This document shows positions 10,740 through 21,445 of a stretch of DNA of 64,000 nucleotides, one piece after another. The stretch covers positions 23,286,492-23,350,491 of the forward strand of contig CAMGYJ010000002.1 in the NCBI GenBank assembly GCA_946122785.1, given 5' to 3'. Numbering within the stretch: position 1 is the first letter of the stretch; each line of letters begins with the position of its first letter. The notes under the pieces were generated by a model. It was not told where the DNA came from. It ran no database searches and saw nothing but the letters and a program-made list of their open reading frames with translations. The DNA is from Linum tenue. Lineage: Eukaryota; Streptophyta; Magnoliopsida; Malpighiales; Linaceae. A program made the translations under genes and the position numbers.

Positions 10740-11320
10740 TTTATTATTGGAGGAATTCTGCAAGCATCGGTTTACCAAAAAAAACCAAAGTATATGGTGA
10801 AAAACTGAATTTCTACAGTATGGTACAAATAGGAATGGTAAATGGGTAGTTAGTTATTGCTTTTAAGTTTTAACCATTAATCAAACTGATAACTATGGTA
10901 GTAATTAATCGATAATTTAGTAGTGATTCGGTTTTGGTTAGCTATATTTGCTTAGTGGTTAACCGCTAATCGTTTAATTGATTAGTGGTTAATCGATAAG
11001 TAAACCAATAACTACTTATTGTTTTAACTATATAGTTTTTACTTCGAATAAGGGGGGAAGTTTTTAAAATTCAAAACCAACAAAACTCGCAATTTCAAAC
11101 ATCCCACTTCACACCTATTGTAGAAATCCTCCACCCAAAGTTTCAGCTATGTTTAAGAGCCGGAACACAAAAACTACTCCTCTCTTGACTCCCCTTTGCA
11201 GTCAATAGAGCGAACTTTGCAACCTAGTAGTCTTTGTTTCTATGATGTTTGTAAATGATGATGATCTTGTGGTACTTGTGTTTGATGTCTTGATAGTTGG
11301 GATTCACTAAATAGATGGAA
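10740..11320. other. Intergenic, AT-rich repeats of GGTTAATCG type
   Basis: No gene seen. Bases 10840-11010 are rich in short variants of GGTTAATCGATAA and their complements. Similar sequence occurs near 40000-40130 and 61020-61440, so it is probably a dispersed non-coding repeat. Confidence 0.5.
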
Positions 11321-11845
11321 ACGTTTGATTGTTTGTAATTTGGATTTAGATTATGAGTTCATAATAGATGCTATATTATGTTGATGTTATTTCTTATAAT
11401 TATTATTTTATGTTAATAATATAGAAGAGTAGTTAAATTATCTGTATGATTAAAAGGACAATGTACAATTTTTTTTTAGGAATGTACAAAATAAAAAATA
11501 AAAAAAATAAAAATGTTTGATTGTTTGTAATTTGTATTTAGATTATAAGTTCACAATATAGATGTTGTATTGCGTTGGTGTATTTCTTATAATTTTTATT
11601 TTATGTTAACAATGTAGACGTGTAGTTAAATTATTTGTATGATGATATTTCATTATTAAAAGGATAATGTACAAAATTTTAAAATAACAAAAGAAAAACG
11701 TTTGATTGTTTGTAATTTGTATTTAGATTATGAGTTATGTTTGTATTGTGTTAGTGTATTTCTTATAATTATTATATTATGTTAATAATGTAGAAGTGTA
11801 GTTAAATTATTTGTATGATTATATTTCATTATTAAAAGGACCAAA
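11321..11845 (+). repeat. Three tandem copies of a ~190-bp unit
   Basis: The block GTTTGATTGTTTGTAATTTG starts units at about 11321, 11513 and 11699. The first two units are about 192 and 186 bp; the third is shorter (about 147 bp). Each continues with ATTAGATTATGAGTT-like and TTATGTTAATAAT-like sequence and ends with ATTAAAAGGA. It is AT-rich with no open frame. Confidence 0.8.
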
Positions 11846-12430
11846 CTGTAGCTTTTAAAGAAGTAGTGTGTTGATTGATTAGGGCCGACCCACTACCTCG
11901 ATCTAGGGGTAAAAATTGGTTACCCGTCCCACATTTTGCGGTTAACCACACCCACAAAGATTGAATTATGCTACTCACAACCTGCCCCGCAGTGGGTAGT
12001 AGTTACCACTACCCACTGCGAGTTGGTGCAGGTTGGATGTAGATAGCCACAAAAGTAAGGCCAATACTACGGTGGCGTTGTAAAAAGTGTGGCACCGGTG
12101 ACGCTAAATATGCTTGGGCCACGTGAAGCAGATGTGTCATGAGCTGAATTATGTAATTTCAGCTCAAACCCACTACCCTGAAATATATCCCCAAACCTAT
12201 TTTAACCAAAGTGACGGAGATGCATTGATTCCGTCTTCCCACTTCCCATCCGTTTAGCTTTTCTTTTCTTCCAATCATTTATAAGTTTTAATTTTTAAAT
12301 GCATTTGTTTTTCTCGTCGAGCGAAAAGAAATATGGAACGAAAAGGAAAAACAGAGTTTGTCTTCCTCAATTTGGCGCTCCGTCTCCCTGTGAATAGAAA
12401 AAACTATTCGGCGAACTTAACGCCACCGAT
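11846..12430. other. Intergenic
   Basis: No gene seen. About 11880-12060 holds repeats of the ACCCACTACC/GGGTAGTGG type, found in plant dispersed repeats. A 25-bp near-perfect inverted repeat starting GAGCTGAATTATG lies at 12141-12165. Confidence 0.5.
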
Positions 12431-13092
12431 CCAATCTCGAGTTTGTACCTTCTGCCTGCACTAAAATCTACTGTCTTCCTGCAACATTGATTTTGGAAAT
12501 CGAAATGTCAAATCCCTAGTTCCGAACAGCCCTCTGTCTTGGTCGAGCTGCATTGGCCCCGTCGTACAAGACGATCTGAAGCCAAAATTAGGATCACCAT
12601 CCCTCTGTGTTGTCCCCCTTGGTCCAATGTTTGGCTCCAAGACGAGCCACCTTTGGGACACTATGCTATGAATTTAGCCGAGTAAGCGTTGACGTTATTT
12701 GTTGCGCAATTGGTTCTCAATAGCAGCTAGAATTTGGACTTCATAAGAGCATTCCTGTCAGAGGAGATTGCTCTCCAGGTACAACTTCATCCTGTCCCAC
12801 AGGGAACCGAAGTTGATACACTGGTTTGGCGTTATCACCATCTGGTGTCTTTTCTGTTAAATCTGCCTACCCACTGACTCATGGCGGTGAAGAGGAAGGG
12901 GGTAAAAATCACATGTGGAAAGCTACATGGCGTATCTGGGGCCGCAATGCACAAGGACGCTTTTTGGCTATTCCTCCACCAACGACTGCTCACGAATAAA
13001 GAGAGATGTCGCAGGCACCTATCTCAGTCCGATGATTGCCCAGTGTGTGGGTTTGGGCCGGAAACACCAATTCGTGTGGTCAGGGATTGCCC
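12430..13092 (+). pseudogene. LINE ORF2 fragment, left part (zf-RVT)
   Basis: This is a decayed, 5'-truncated LINE. About 12750-12850 translates to a LSEEIALQVQ...DTLVWRYH motif typical of the region after the reverse transcriptase. About 12881-13092 encodes zf-RVT features (FWLFLHQRLLTNKERCRRHL, CPVCG, RDCPF). The reading is cut at RDCPF by the LTR element inserted at 13098 and resumes at 18658. The left end is approximate. Confidence 0.75.
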
Positions 13093-13097
13093 CTTTG
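13093..13097 (+). repeat. 5-bp target-site duplication CTTTG (left)
   Basis: CTTTG directly borders the left LTR and recurs at 18653-18657 beyond the right LTR. Five bases is the usual size for Ty3/gypsy and copia integration. Confidence 0.85.
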
Positions 13098-14599
13098 TAA
13101 TACGCCCCTATGAGGGTGTATGATCAGAATCAACGCAGCACAGGCCTCAATTCAATTGAACTAAGGTCAACTCCTTGCACCTGACGAAACAGAGTCTCAA
13201 AACCAGCCTAGGTAGCTAGCTTCGAGCACCAAAAAACAGATGGAATCTGAGGGTTTCTTCACACCTGGGAAGAAGCACTCGAGATATGGGGTTGTCTTCG
13301 AGTAGCTGAGGGTGAAAAACTCAGCTAATAGACTCAATTGTCCTAGGTTTGATCGCTACCAAATCCTAAGCTCAACAATCAACTCGCAAGTTGTTCAATT
13401 TTGGGGTTTTTCTTATTCAATGCAATCTGCAACATACAAACGAGCTTGAGGCCTTTATATAGGCTTACATAGTTACAAACAAACCAGAATAAGGATTGAA
13501 ATTAACCTAACTAAGCAAGGAAACTAAATTACAAACATAAACCGAATTGAATTGGGAATCCTTGTTTGACACGGATTACTGGCAGTGCGAGATAGCTTCT
13601 TTGAAGCCCTCGACAATAGTCCTCCGAGATGATTCGATCTCACCCAATCCCTTGTCGTTGTAGAAGGAAACTTCCTCTGTATCCTCCAACTTGAATCAGC
13701 TCGAACTCATTTCCCAAACTCAAGTTATGGGTCTTCAAAGGTAGCACCTTGATCACAGTTTCTGCCTTAGTCAAATCTGGACAGATTCCAGGTTTCTCCA
13801 TAGCATTTTGTGAGGCTTGGTAAACATCCTTCGAGTAGCTGAGGGTGAAAAACTCAGCTAATAGACTCAATTGTCCTAGGTTTGATCGCAACCAAATCCT
13901 AAGCTCAACAATCAACTCGCAAGTTGTTCAATTTTGGGGTTTTTCTTATTCAATGCAATCTGCAACATACAAACGAGCTTGAGGCCTTTATATAGGCTTA
14001 CATAGTTACAAACAAACCAGAATAAGGATTGAAATTAACCTAACTAAGCAAGGAAACTAAATTACAAACATAAACCGAATTGAATTGGGAATCCTTGTTT
14101 GACACGGATTACTGGCAGTGCGAGATAGCTTCTTTGAAGCCCTCGACAATAGTCCTCCGAGATGATTCGATCTCACCCAATCCCTTGTCGTTGTAGAAGG
14201 AAACTTCCTCTGTATCCTCCAACTTGAATCAGCTCGAACTCATTTCCCAAACTCAAGTTATGGGTCTTCAAAGGTAGCACCTTGATCACAGTTTCTGCCT
14301 TAGTCAAATCTGGACAGATTCCAGGTTTCTCCATAGCATTTTGTGAGGCTTGGTAAACATCCTTCCTGGCATCTCCTTGAGCCCCATGACATATCAATCG
14401 ACTTATAAAGGCTTGAAGATCACATTGATCCCTCAAACTCACATTTTCATTGAATGGCTTGGGAGATATGAGCTCCCAAAGTAGGTAACTCAAACCTGAC
14501 CCAACACTTAGCCAAATTCCTTCCTTCTTCTTCCAAACTCCACTTCCTTCTTCCTCAAGCAATTCCAGCTTCAAGATTGATCCGATTGAGATCATATCA
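13098..14599 (-). repeat. 3' LTR (left), 1502 bp
   Basis: On the minus strand the LTR runs from TGATATGATC to GGGGCGTATTA. It is the same length as the right LTR, and I count only six substitutions between the two by eye. Each LTR holds a 533-bp tandem duplication (here about 13296-13828 and 13829-14361). The repeated open frame starting MIVELRIWL is a by-product of that duplication and resembles no known protein. Confidence 0.92.
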
Positions 14600-16959
14600 G
14601 GCCCCCCCTGTTGAAAAAGCTTTGTCCTCAAAGCTTGAGCTGTCCTTCGATCATAATCTGCACAGAACTGACTCCAAATGTGATCAAAAGAGGGCTGCTC
14701 GAAACCCCTGGTCGGTAAGAGTAGGGCTGTGTTCTTCAGGCCCGAAATTGGGGGTTTCTTCTCCAGGCATCTCCAGACCAATTCAAGGTTACCAAGAGAT
14801 TCGTCAGCTCTCGAATTGAACTTCTGGCTAGACCTCGTGCGTCGAATCACCCAGTACCGCGACGACGATCGCATTATTTCTTTCCCGCCACCGCCGTCGT
14901 TTAAATTTTCCGGTCCCAGAAATCCCAATAGAAAATTGGGGCTTTTCAATCCGCGCTTCATCGGCCGGATTTGATGACTTCGACAGCTTCCTGGGACACA
15001 GGCGAACGTTTTCGCATCACCCACCTGTGTCGATTCATGCCCAATCGTTCCAACCGATTCGCGCATTTTCTGGTCGTGTTTGCTCGTGTTCAGGACACTT
15101 CGAGCTCGAATCGGATGTTGCAATCCAGCCGTTTTCGTGTCAAACCAACTAGTTTTAGAGTTTCCCTGCACAATTTGGAACGTGTTAGCACCTTTCCCCG
15201 AGTTCGGATCATCACCGAACTCTCCAACGAAATACCCCTCTCTCCTCCCCTGCTCCGTCGTCGGCGAAGAACAGGGGCGCGCTGAACATGGCGGTGGAGT
15301 GCATTGTCGTCTGATTGCCGTGAGTACCAGCCTTCGAGCTATCAAACTTGCGCCTTCGCCTCTTTCTTGCCTGTCTTTGCTCCGATTTGTGTCCAATTGC
15401 TGTTGATCGGCTCTAGCTTCGGCCGGTGATAGTGGACTCAACTTCAGTTTCTTTCCACCGAACTGGAACGTGTAACAATTTTGCCGGCCATGGTGTGTTA
15501 CGCCTCGATCGTACTGCCAAGGTCGTCCCAAGAGAATGTGTGCGACGTGCATTGGAGCCACGTCACAGAGAATTCGATCCTTGTACTGATCGATCTCAAA
15601 TTCAACCCATGCCTGCTTCGTGACTTTCACCACTTCATGGTCGTTGAGCCAATGCAGGCTATAGGGCTCGTGGTGTTTTATCGTGCTCAGGCCGAGCTTT
15701 CTAACCATCTCCAGACTGACGACGTTCGTGCAGCTACCGCCATCAATAACCATAGAGGCTGTTTTCCCTTGTACCTTGCAACGAGTGTGAAACAGATTCT
15801 CACGCTGCTGAGTTTCAGGAATGGCTTCAATGGTGAGAGCTCGTCGATTGACAAGAAGGCTGCCTCCAGGTGTTGCCATCTCGATTGACTCGTCCACCTC
15901 TTCTTCAATTTCTTCACGATCTATTGCCTTGTCCTCCTCCTCATCGTCAATTTCTCCTTCCCTCAAGATCATAGATTTCGGATTTGGACATTGGAAGGAC
16001 TTATGGCCTTTTCCTCCACACTTGAAGCATTGAATTCCTCCCGAACGCTCAGTAGTGCTGGAATTAGTGATCTTAGGCGCTGTTTTGGCTGGTTCAAACC
16101 GAGCGTGAGACGATTGGGTCTCAGTGTTTGTTTCTGCTGCTGGTTTAGCTGTCGGAGTGAACTTCCTTCCAGTCATCAACTTTTGCTGCTTCTTGACTTT
16201 GACGGCGAGGTGAAATACCTCTTCCAGGGTCACAAAGGACCTCAATTCCACTTCTTGCCGGATCTCTCGGTTCAATCCATGAAGAAAGCGGGCGATTGTC
16301 GCCTCTCTATCCTCCCTGATGTCGGCCCTCATCAACAGTAGCTCGAGTTCTCGGAAATAGTCTTCCACGCGCCGTCCTCCCTGTCGAACTTCTTGCAGGG
16401 CTTCATGGAGCTCTCGTCGATAATAAGCAGGTACGAAACGATCCCTCATCTCCCTCCGCAGCTCTTCCCAGTCTGTAATTTCCGGTTGTAAATTTTGTCG
16501 TCGTCGCAGGCGAACCTGCTCCCACCACTGTGCAGCATAGTCGGTGAATTCGTACGTCGCCAGGCTGACCTTCTGCTGCTCAGTGTAACGACCGCACTGG
16601 AAAAACAAGGCGATTTTTCGTTCCCAATCCAAATATGCCGTCGCGTTCACAGTGCCCTGAAATGCCGGTATCGCTAGCTTAATCCCCGATGGGATTATAG
16701 GCTCATCGTCTCGATCCCCTCGTCGATGACGATCACGGTTGGGCTCACCCACCACTAATCGCCGTTCCAGCTCCTCAATCCGCTCTATCAACGCCGGATT
16801 ACCGTTGGGATGTTCGTCGTCACGATCGTCCCCTTCTTGCTCTCTGTTTTCCGGCCGAGTGATGGCGTCGATCCTCTGATTAATCTCCTGCCTGAATTGA
16901 TTTAAACTTGTGTCAAATCGGCGCATCAATTCCTCTATGTCAACGGTTTGTCCTGCCAT
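14173..16959 (-). CDS. Ty3/gypsy Gag with CCHC knuckle and aspartic protease
   Basis: The structural Gag plus protease of the LTR element. The open frame begins at 17079; the methionine at 16959 (MAGQTVDIEELMRRFD) was preferred because the preceding residues are basic leader-like sequence. The retrotransposon Gag domain covers roughly residues 85-260 (TAYLDWERKIALFFQC, TDYAAQWWEQV, RDRFVPAYYRRELHEAL). A CCHC knuckle (CFKCGGKGHKSFQC) is near 310. A retroviral-type protease follows near 400-500 with active-site IDGGS and flap/ILLGRPW motifs. The frame then stays open for over 300 codons with no pol homology, crosses the polypurine tract and ends inside the 3' LTR. That tail may be chance or an element-specific extension. 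Many open frames on the opposite strand here are shadows. Confidence 0.88.
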   Translation of the reverse strand: MAGQTVDIEELMRRFDTSLNQFRQEINQRIDAITRPENREQEGDDRDDEHPNGNPALIERIEELERRLVVGEPNRDRHRRGDRDDEPIIPSGIKLAIPAFQGTVNATAYLDWERKIALFFQCGRYTEQQKVSLATYEFTDYAAQWWEQVRLRRRQNLQPEITDWEELRREMRDRFVPAYYRRELHEALQEVRQGGRRVEDYFRELELLLMRADIREDREATIARFLHGLNREIRQEVELRSFVTLEEVFHLAVKVKKQQKLMTGRKFTPTAKPAAETNTETQSSHARFEPAKTAPKITNSSTTERSGGIQCFKCGGKGHKSFQCPNPKSMILREGEIDDEEEDKAIDREEIEEEVDESIEMATPGGSLLVNRRALTIEAIPETQQRENLFHTRCKVQGKTASMVIDGGSCTNVVSLEMVRKLGLSTIKHHEPYSLHWLNDHEVVKVTKQAWVEFEIDQYKDRILCDVAPMHVAHILLGRPWQYDRGVTHHGRQNCYTFQFGGKKLKLSPLSPAEARADQQQLDTNRSKDRQERGEGASLIARRLVLTAIRRQCTPPPCSARPCSSPTTEQGRREGYFVGEFGDDPNSGKGANTFQIVQGNSKTSWFDTKTAGLQHPIRARSVLNTSKHDQKMRESVGTIGHESTQVGDAKTFACVPGSCRSHQIRPMKRGLKSPNFLLGFLGPENLNDGGGGKEIMRSSSRYWVIRRTRSSQKFNSRADESLGNLELVWRCLEKKPPISGLKNTALLLPTRGFEQPSFDHIWSQFCADYDRRTAQALRTKLFQQGGPDMISIGSILKLELLEEEGSGVWKKKEGIWLSVGSGLSYLLWELISPKPFNENVSLRDQCDLQAFISRLICHGAQGDARKDVYQASQNAMEKPGICPDLTKAETVIKVLPLKTHNLSLGNEFELIQVGGYRGSFLLQRQGIG
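14600..14610 (-). other. Polypurine tract
   Basis: On the minus strand CAGGGGGGGCC sits directly against the start of the 3' LTR (TGATATG). This is the position and composition of a plus-strand priming site. Confidence 0.8.
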
Positions 16960-17136
16960 TGTGAGTTCTTCTTCGGTTGATTGCAGGGGCGTTCCCGCCG
17001 TCTGCTTCTTCTTCTTCTTCCTTTCCGACAGCAGCAGGGAATCCTCTGGAACAGGGCCTCGAGACCGCGTCCAGTGCACAACTCCGGCGCCGTCGCCCTC
17101 CTTGGAGTTCGCCGTACTTGCCCTGTGTAGAACCGG

Positions 17137-17148
17137 GCTCTGATACCA
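17137..17148 (-). other. Primer binding site, initiator tRNA-Met
   Basis: TGGTATCAGAGC on the minus strand, two bases after the end of the 5' LTR. It complements the 3' end of plant initiator methionine tRNA, the usual primer of these elements. Confidence 0.88.
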
Positions 17149-17150
17149 CT

Positions 17151-18652
17151 TAATACGCCCCTATGAGGGTGTATGATCAGAATCAACGCAGCACAGGCCT
17201 CAATTCAATTGAACTAAGGTCAACTCCTTGCACCTGACGAAACAGAGTCTCAAAACCAGCCTAGGTAGCTAGCTTCGAGCACCAAAAAACAGATGGAATC
17301 TGAGGGTTTCTTCACACCTGGGAAGAAGCACTCGAGATATGGGGTTGTCTTCGAGTAGCTGAGGGTGAAAAACTCAGCTAATAGACTCAATTGTCCTAGG
17401 TTTGATTGCAACCAAATCCTAAGCTCAACAATCAACTCGCAAGTTGTTCAATTTTGGGGTTTTTCTTATTCAATGCAATCTGCAACATACAAACGAGCTT
17501 GAGGCCTTTATATAGGCTTACATAGTTACAAACAAACCAGAATAAGGATTGAAATTAACCTAACTAAGCAAGAAAACTAAATTACAAACATAAACCGAAT
17601 TGAATTGGGAATCCTTGTTTGACACGGATTACTGGCAGTGCGAGATAGCTTCTTTGAAGCCCTCGACAATAGTCCTCCGAGATGATTCGATCTCACCCAA
17701 TCCCTTGTCGTTGTAGAAGGAAACTTCCTCTGTATCCTCCAACTTGAATCAGCTCGAACTCATTTCCCAAACTCAAGTTATGGGTCTTCAAAGGTAGCAC
17801 CTTGATCACAGTTTCTGCCTTAGTCAAATCTGGACAGATTCCAGGTTTCTCCATAGCATTTTGTGAGGCTTGGTAAACATCCTTCGAGTAGCTGAGGGTG
17901 AAAAACTCAGCTAATAGACTCAATTGTCCTAGGTTTGATCGCAACCAAATCCTAAGCTCAACAATCAACTCGCAAGTTGTTCAATTTTGGGGTTTTTCTT
18001 ATTCAATGCAATCTGCAACATACAAACGAGCTTGAGGCCTTTATATAGGCTTACATAGTTACAAACAAACCAGAATAATGATTGAAATTAACCTAACTAA
18101 GCAAGGAAACTAAATTACAAACATAAACCGAATTGAATTGGGAATCCTTGTTTGACACGGATTACTGGCAGTGCGAGATAGCTTCTTTGAAGCCCTCGAC
18201 AATAGTCCTCCGAGATGATTCGATCTCACCCAATCCCTTGTCGTTGTAGAAGGAAACTTCCTCTGTATCCTCCAACTTGAATCAGCTCGAACTCATTTCC
18301 CAAACTCAAGTTATGGGTCTTCAAAGGTAGCACCTTGATCACAGTTTCTGCCTTAGTCAAATCTGGACAGATTCCAGGTTTCTCCATAGCATTTTGTGAG
18401 GCTTGGTAAACATCCTTCCTGGCATCTCCTTGAGCCCCATGACCTATCAATTGACTTATAAAGGCTTGAAGATCACATTGATCCCTCAAACTCACATTTT
18501 CATTGAATGGCTTGGGAGATATGAGCTCCCAAAGTAGGTAACTCAAACCTGACCCAACACTTAGCCAAATTCCTTCCTTCTTCTTCCAAACTCCACTTCC
18601 TTCTTCCTCAAGCAATTCCAGCTTCAAGATTGATCCGATTGAGATCATATCA
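17151..18652 (-). repeat. 5' LTR (right), 1502 bp
   Basis: Partner of 13098-14599 and the same length. The duplicated 533-bp units lie at about 17349-17881 and 17882-18414. Differences from the left LTR by eye: two near 17406-17409, one near 17573, one near 18078, two near 18444-18452. Confidence 0.92.
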
Positions 18653-18657
18653 CTTTG
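18653..18657 (+). repeat. 5-bp target-site duplication CTTTG (right)
   Basis: Matches 13093-13097 and closes the LTR element insertion. Confidence 0.85.
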
Positions 18658-19513
18658 CCTGAGATGCCTGGTCGGAAGTTCTATTGGATGAACAAGATGA
18701 TGCGTTCTTTGAAGATGATGTCAACAAGTGGGGCGTTGTTCTACTTGGCAGGTAGGAGCAGCAACAACCATCCCTCTCTGTTAGCTCTTCTTTGCTGGAA
18801 ACTTTGGCACAATAACTTGTGGGTGTTTGAGAAGAAGACAACCCAGCCCGCCCAGCTGGTCAAGCATGTTCAGATCCTTTAGCAGCAGGTGGAGATGACC
18901 TTGTCCAGACAATCGATGATCATTACTGCAGGGATGGCATGCAATATGAAAATGGTGAGTTGGTAGAAACCACCGAGTGACGGGTTCTGTTTAAACACAG
19001 ACAGATAAGTTTTTGGGGCTCATGGGGGAACTACAATGGGGGAATTCTCCAAGGAAGCGACATACATTTTCTGGAGGCCTTTGCAGTTAACCTTGGAGGC
19101 AATTCTATCACTCACGCAGAGCTAACATTATCGTTTAGGGTTCTTCGGATGGCATGGGAGGAGGGAGTAAGGAAGATAGTCTTGTAGACTGACTCAATGA
19201 CACCAATCTAGTTAATTCATTCAGCCCCAACGTGAAGCCCCCATGGCACGCTCATTGTGACGATGAGACAAATGCTTCAATTAGATTGGGAGATCCAGCT
19301 TACCCATGTTTATCGTGAGAGCAATTTTGTTGCTGATTACTTAGCCTCATTGGGCCATTCTCTTCCTATAGGGATCCACACCTTCGATACCCCGAGTCTG
19401 ACTCTTAGTCAATGGTTGTACTTTGATTTGATTGAGGTTCAAACCCCTCGCTTTATTAATGTTTAAGGGTTAGAGCGCCCCTCTGCGCTCTGTTTTCCAC
19501 AAAAAAAAAAAAG
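18658..19513 (+). pseudogene. LINE fragment, right part (RNase H) with poly(A)
   Basis: Continuation of the LINE broken at 13092. Early sequence gives SSNNHPSLLALLCWKLWHNNLWVFEKK, the end of the zf-RVT region. About 19060-19470 encodes a plant LINE RNase H (RVT_3): AVNLGGNSITHAELTL, then VYRESNFVADYLASLGHSLP. Several frameshifts and stops are present. The element ends in TTTCCAC followed by a poly(A) tail at about 19500-19513. Confidence 0.8.
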
Positions 19514-19697
19514 AACAACTCAACAAGACTATAGTTTGGCCATGGCTTTTATTGATGGTGGAAGTATTTTTTATGAAAAATAAGCATAGTTCATGACACT
19601 GTTATAATCGTTAATTTTGTGTTCGAGTTATTGTTACTTATACTTTTGTTAATTATAAACCCAATATTAAACTTATGATTTGAGCGTTGATTGAATT

Positions 19698-20700
19698 ATT
19701 TTTTTTTGTCCGAGTATGATTAGGAAGATAGTTATAACAAGAACTACCCACATTCCCTCCCCACCCCACTAACAAGCCAACCTACAAAGTCAAAAGCAGT
19801 TAACAGAGCTTAACGTGCCACTCTATGGGCAGCTCAGTTGACAGTCCGCAGAGCCGCCCTAAATCTATACAATAAGACAGACTCAAGAAAAAGCAAACAA
19901 TCTCGTAAGAGAGGACCAGCAACAGAATCCTCCACTGCACCAAGGCTGAGTTGACGAATGATCACTTTTGCATCGCCCTCGATGATGACACAAGTCAAAC
20001 TCCTAGAAGTTGTAAGCGAGATCGCATCCCTAGCTGCAAGGAACTCTGCAAGGTACGGGTCCGAGATCCCTTGATGCTGGAAACCCGAGGCAAGCAACAC
20101 ATGCCTGTCCAAGCCACGAACCACAAGGCCAGACGAGCAACCAAAGCTTGGACAGCAGCGTCAAAATAGATCTTCATATAATCTTGAGTGGGCTCTCTTA
20201 GAGATGGCTTGAAGACATAGGCAAATGAGGATGGATAGAAGAGGCAAGCGGCAAAGAGGTGAGCACTTCACAGACTTGAGACGAGAACTGGCGGGAAAGC
20301 GAACGGACATGAGGTTGGTTATTTTCAAAAACCATTTTATTTATTGTTTTTCATATTCTCTACAAGAGGCATACGAGTTGGAGAATATGGGTTTGGGACT
20401 GCTCTAATAGCATAACTTGATGCCACCACACACTAAAATTCATTGTTGGGGTCGAAATCAACATCTCACTTAATCCCACAAAATACCATAACATATTGGT
20501 AAGGGGGCAATGAAAGAACACATGTTCCATACTCTCTCGGAACCTCCAGCAAACAGGGCATCGCCTTAAATAATTAACTTCATGAGATCTGAGCGCTACC
20601 GTTGTCGGAAGAGCCACTTGAAAACACTGTCAAAATGAAAAACCTCAATTTTGAAGGAGTCTGGATGGTCCACGTTATTTTCCACTCAGGAAGATCAATA
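19698..20700 (-). pseudogene. LINE fragment (zf-RVT and RNase H), minus strand
   Basis: A second decayed LINE 3' part, tail-to-tail with the previous one. The poly(A) tail is the T run at 19699-19707. RNase H is seen at about 19790-20190 on the minus strand (FQHQGISDPYLAEFLAARDA, CVIIEGDAKVIIRQL) and zf-RVT at about 20400-20620 (RCPVCWRFRESMEHVFFHC). The frame is broken between the two. The right edge is approximate. Confidence 0.75.
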
Positions 20701-21445
20701 ATGTGAGCCAAGACTTTTGTTACCGAATGAGAGCCTTTAGACACTATAATAATCGTTGTTCCTAGATTAATTAAAAAAATTCTTTATATTTTTTGGTTCG
20801 AAAAAACCCTTCTAATTTAATGTTTCATAAACATGATCCCAACAACATAATTGTATCCGTTGGGCTGATATGAGCCCATTATCACTATTTAATAGCAGTA
20901 TTAGGATCCCCTTTAACGGTACTTACCGTTTTAGAGGGAATCTATCTCCTCTTTAAGCCCATTAACGAGCAACAATGGCTGCCAAAAGGAAGAGTTAATG
21001 TAGGAATCAGAAACAAAAACGGTCAAATTCCGGCGACGGTACCCACCATCTCCTTGCCATTAGCATGCTTCGAATGGATTTTACCAGTGATCGAGCCAAT
21101 AGCAGGAGGGAGCTGATGACTATGGGCACTCACCGGAGATAGAAAGAGGACACCCAGCAGAAAGTTCAGAACCTCGGTGATTTGGACGCAATCCCTCTGG
21201 GAGATTATGGAAACCTTCGTATCGACTACAATCTCAATAGGCAATAGGACATGAGTGACGACCAGCACCGCTGTTGATGTCAGTAGCGTGGTGAGTTACA
21301 CACATAAACTATATGAGGAGAATAAGAGAGCTCGATTGCGAGGTACAATATTGTGAATTCAAGAAATAACTTTTCGTTTTCATGAGTCAACAAGTTGACA
21401 AACCAAACAAAAACTATGAAATTACCATTTTACTACATCACAATT
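20701..21445. other. Intergenic
   Basis: No gene or repeat recognised. The short open frames (for example minus strand 21023-21268) have no family resemblance. Confidence 0.45.

Larger units (their letters stand above)
13098..18652 (-). mobile_element. Gag-protease-only LTR retrotransposon (TR-GAG type)
   Basis: This is a complete 5555-bp element on the minus strand: 5' LTR 17151-18652, PBS 17137-17148, gag-protease ORF, polypurine tract 14600-14610, 3' LTR 13098-14599, with CTTTG target-site duplications. The PBS (TGGTATCAGAGC on the minus strand) matches the 3' end of initiator tRNA-Met and follows the LTR after two bases. The internal region is only 2551 bp and carries no reverse transcriptase, RNase H or integrase, so the element must borrow them from an autonomous relative. 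Plant elements of this build have been described as TR-GAG. Near-identical LTRs imply recent movement. Confidence 0.92.

Noticed and set aside
11321..11845. CRISPR-like array
   Set aside because: The units are 150-190 bp, adjacent and AT-rich with no unique spacers; a plant tandem repeat.
13091..13100. LTR boundary placed at a canonical TG...CA end
   Set aside because: That choice makes the flanking duplications disagree (AAGG against AAAG), while TG...TA gives a perfect CTTTG pair and agrees with the PBS spacing.
13640..13915. Repeated 91-residue frame MIVELRIWL... in the LTRs (also 17693-17968)
   Set aside because: It arises from the 533-bp LTR duplication; no homology and it spans untranslated LTR sequence.
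14577..17143. Many plus-strand open frames opposite the gag-protease ORF
   Set aside because: Antisense shadows of a GC-rich coding frame; none has recognisable domains.
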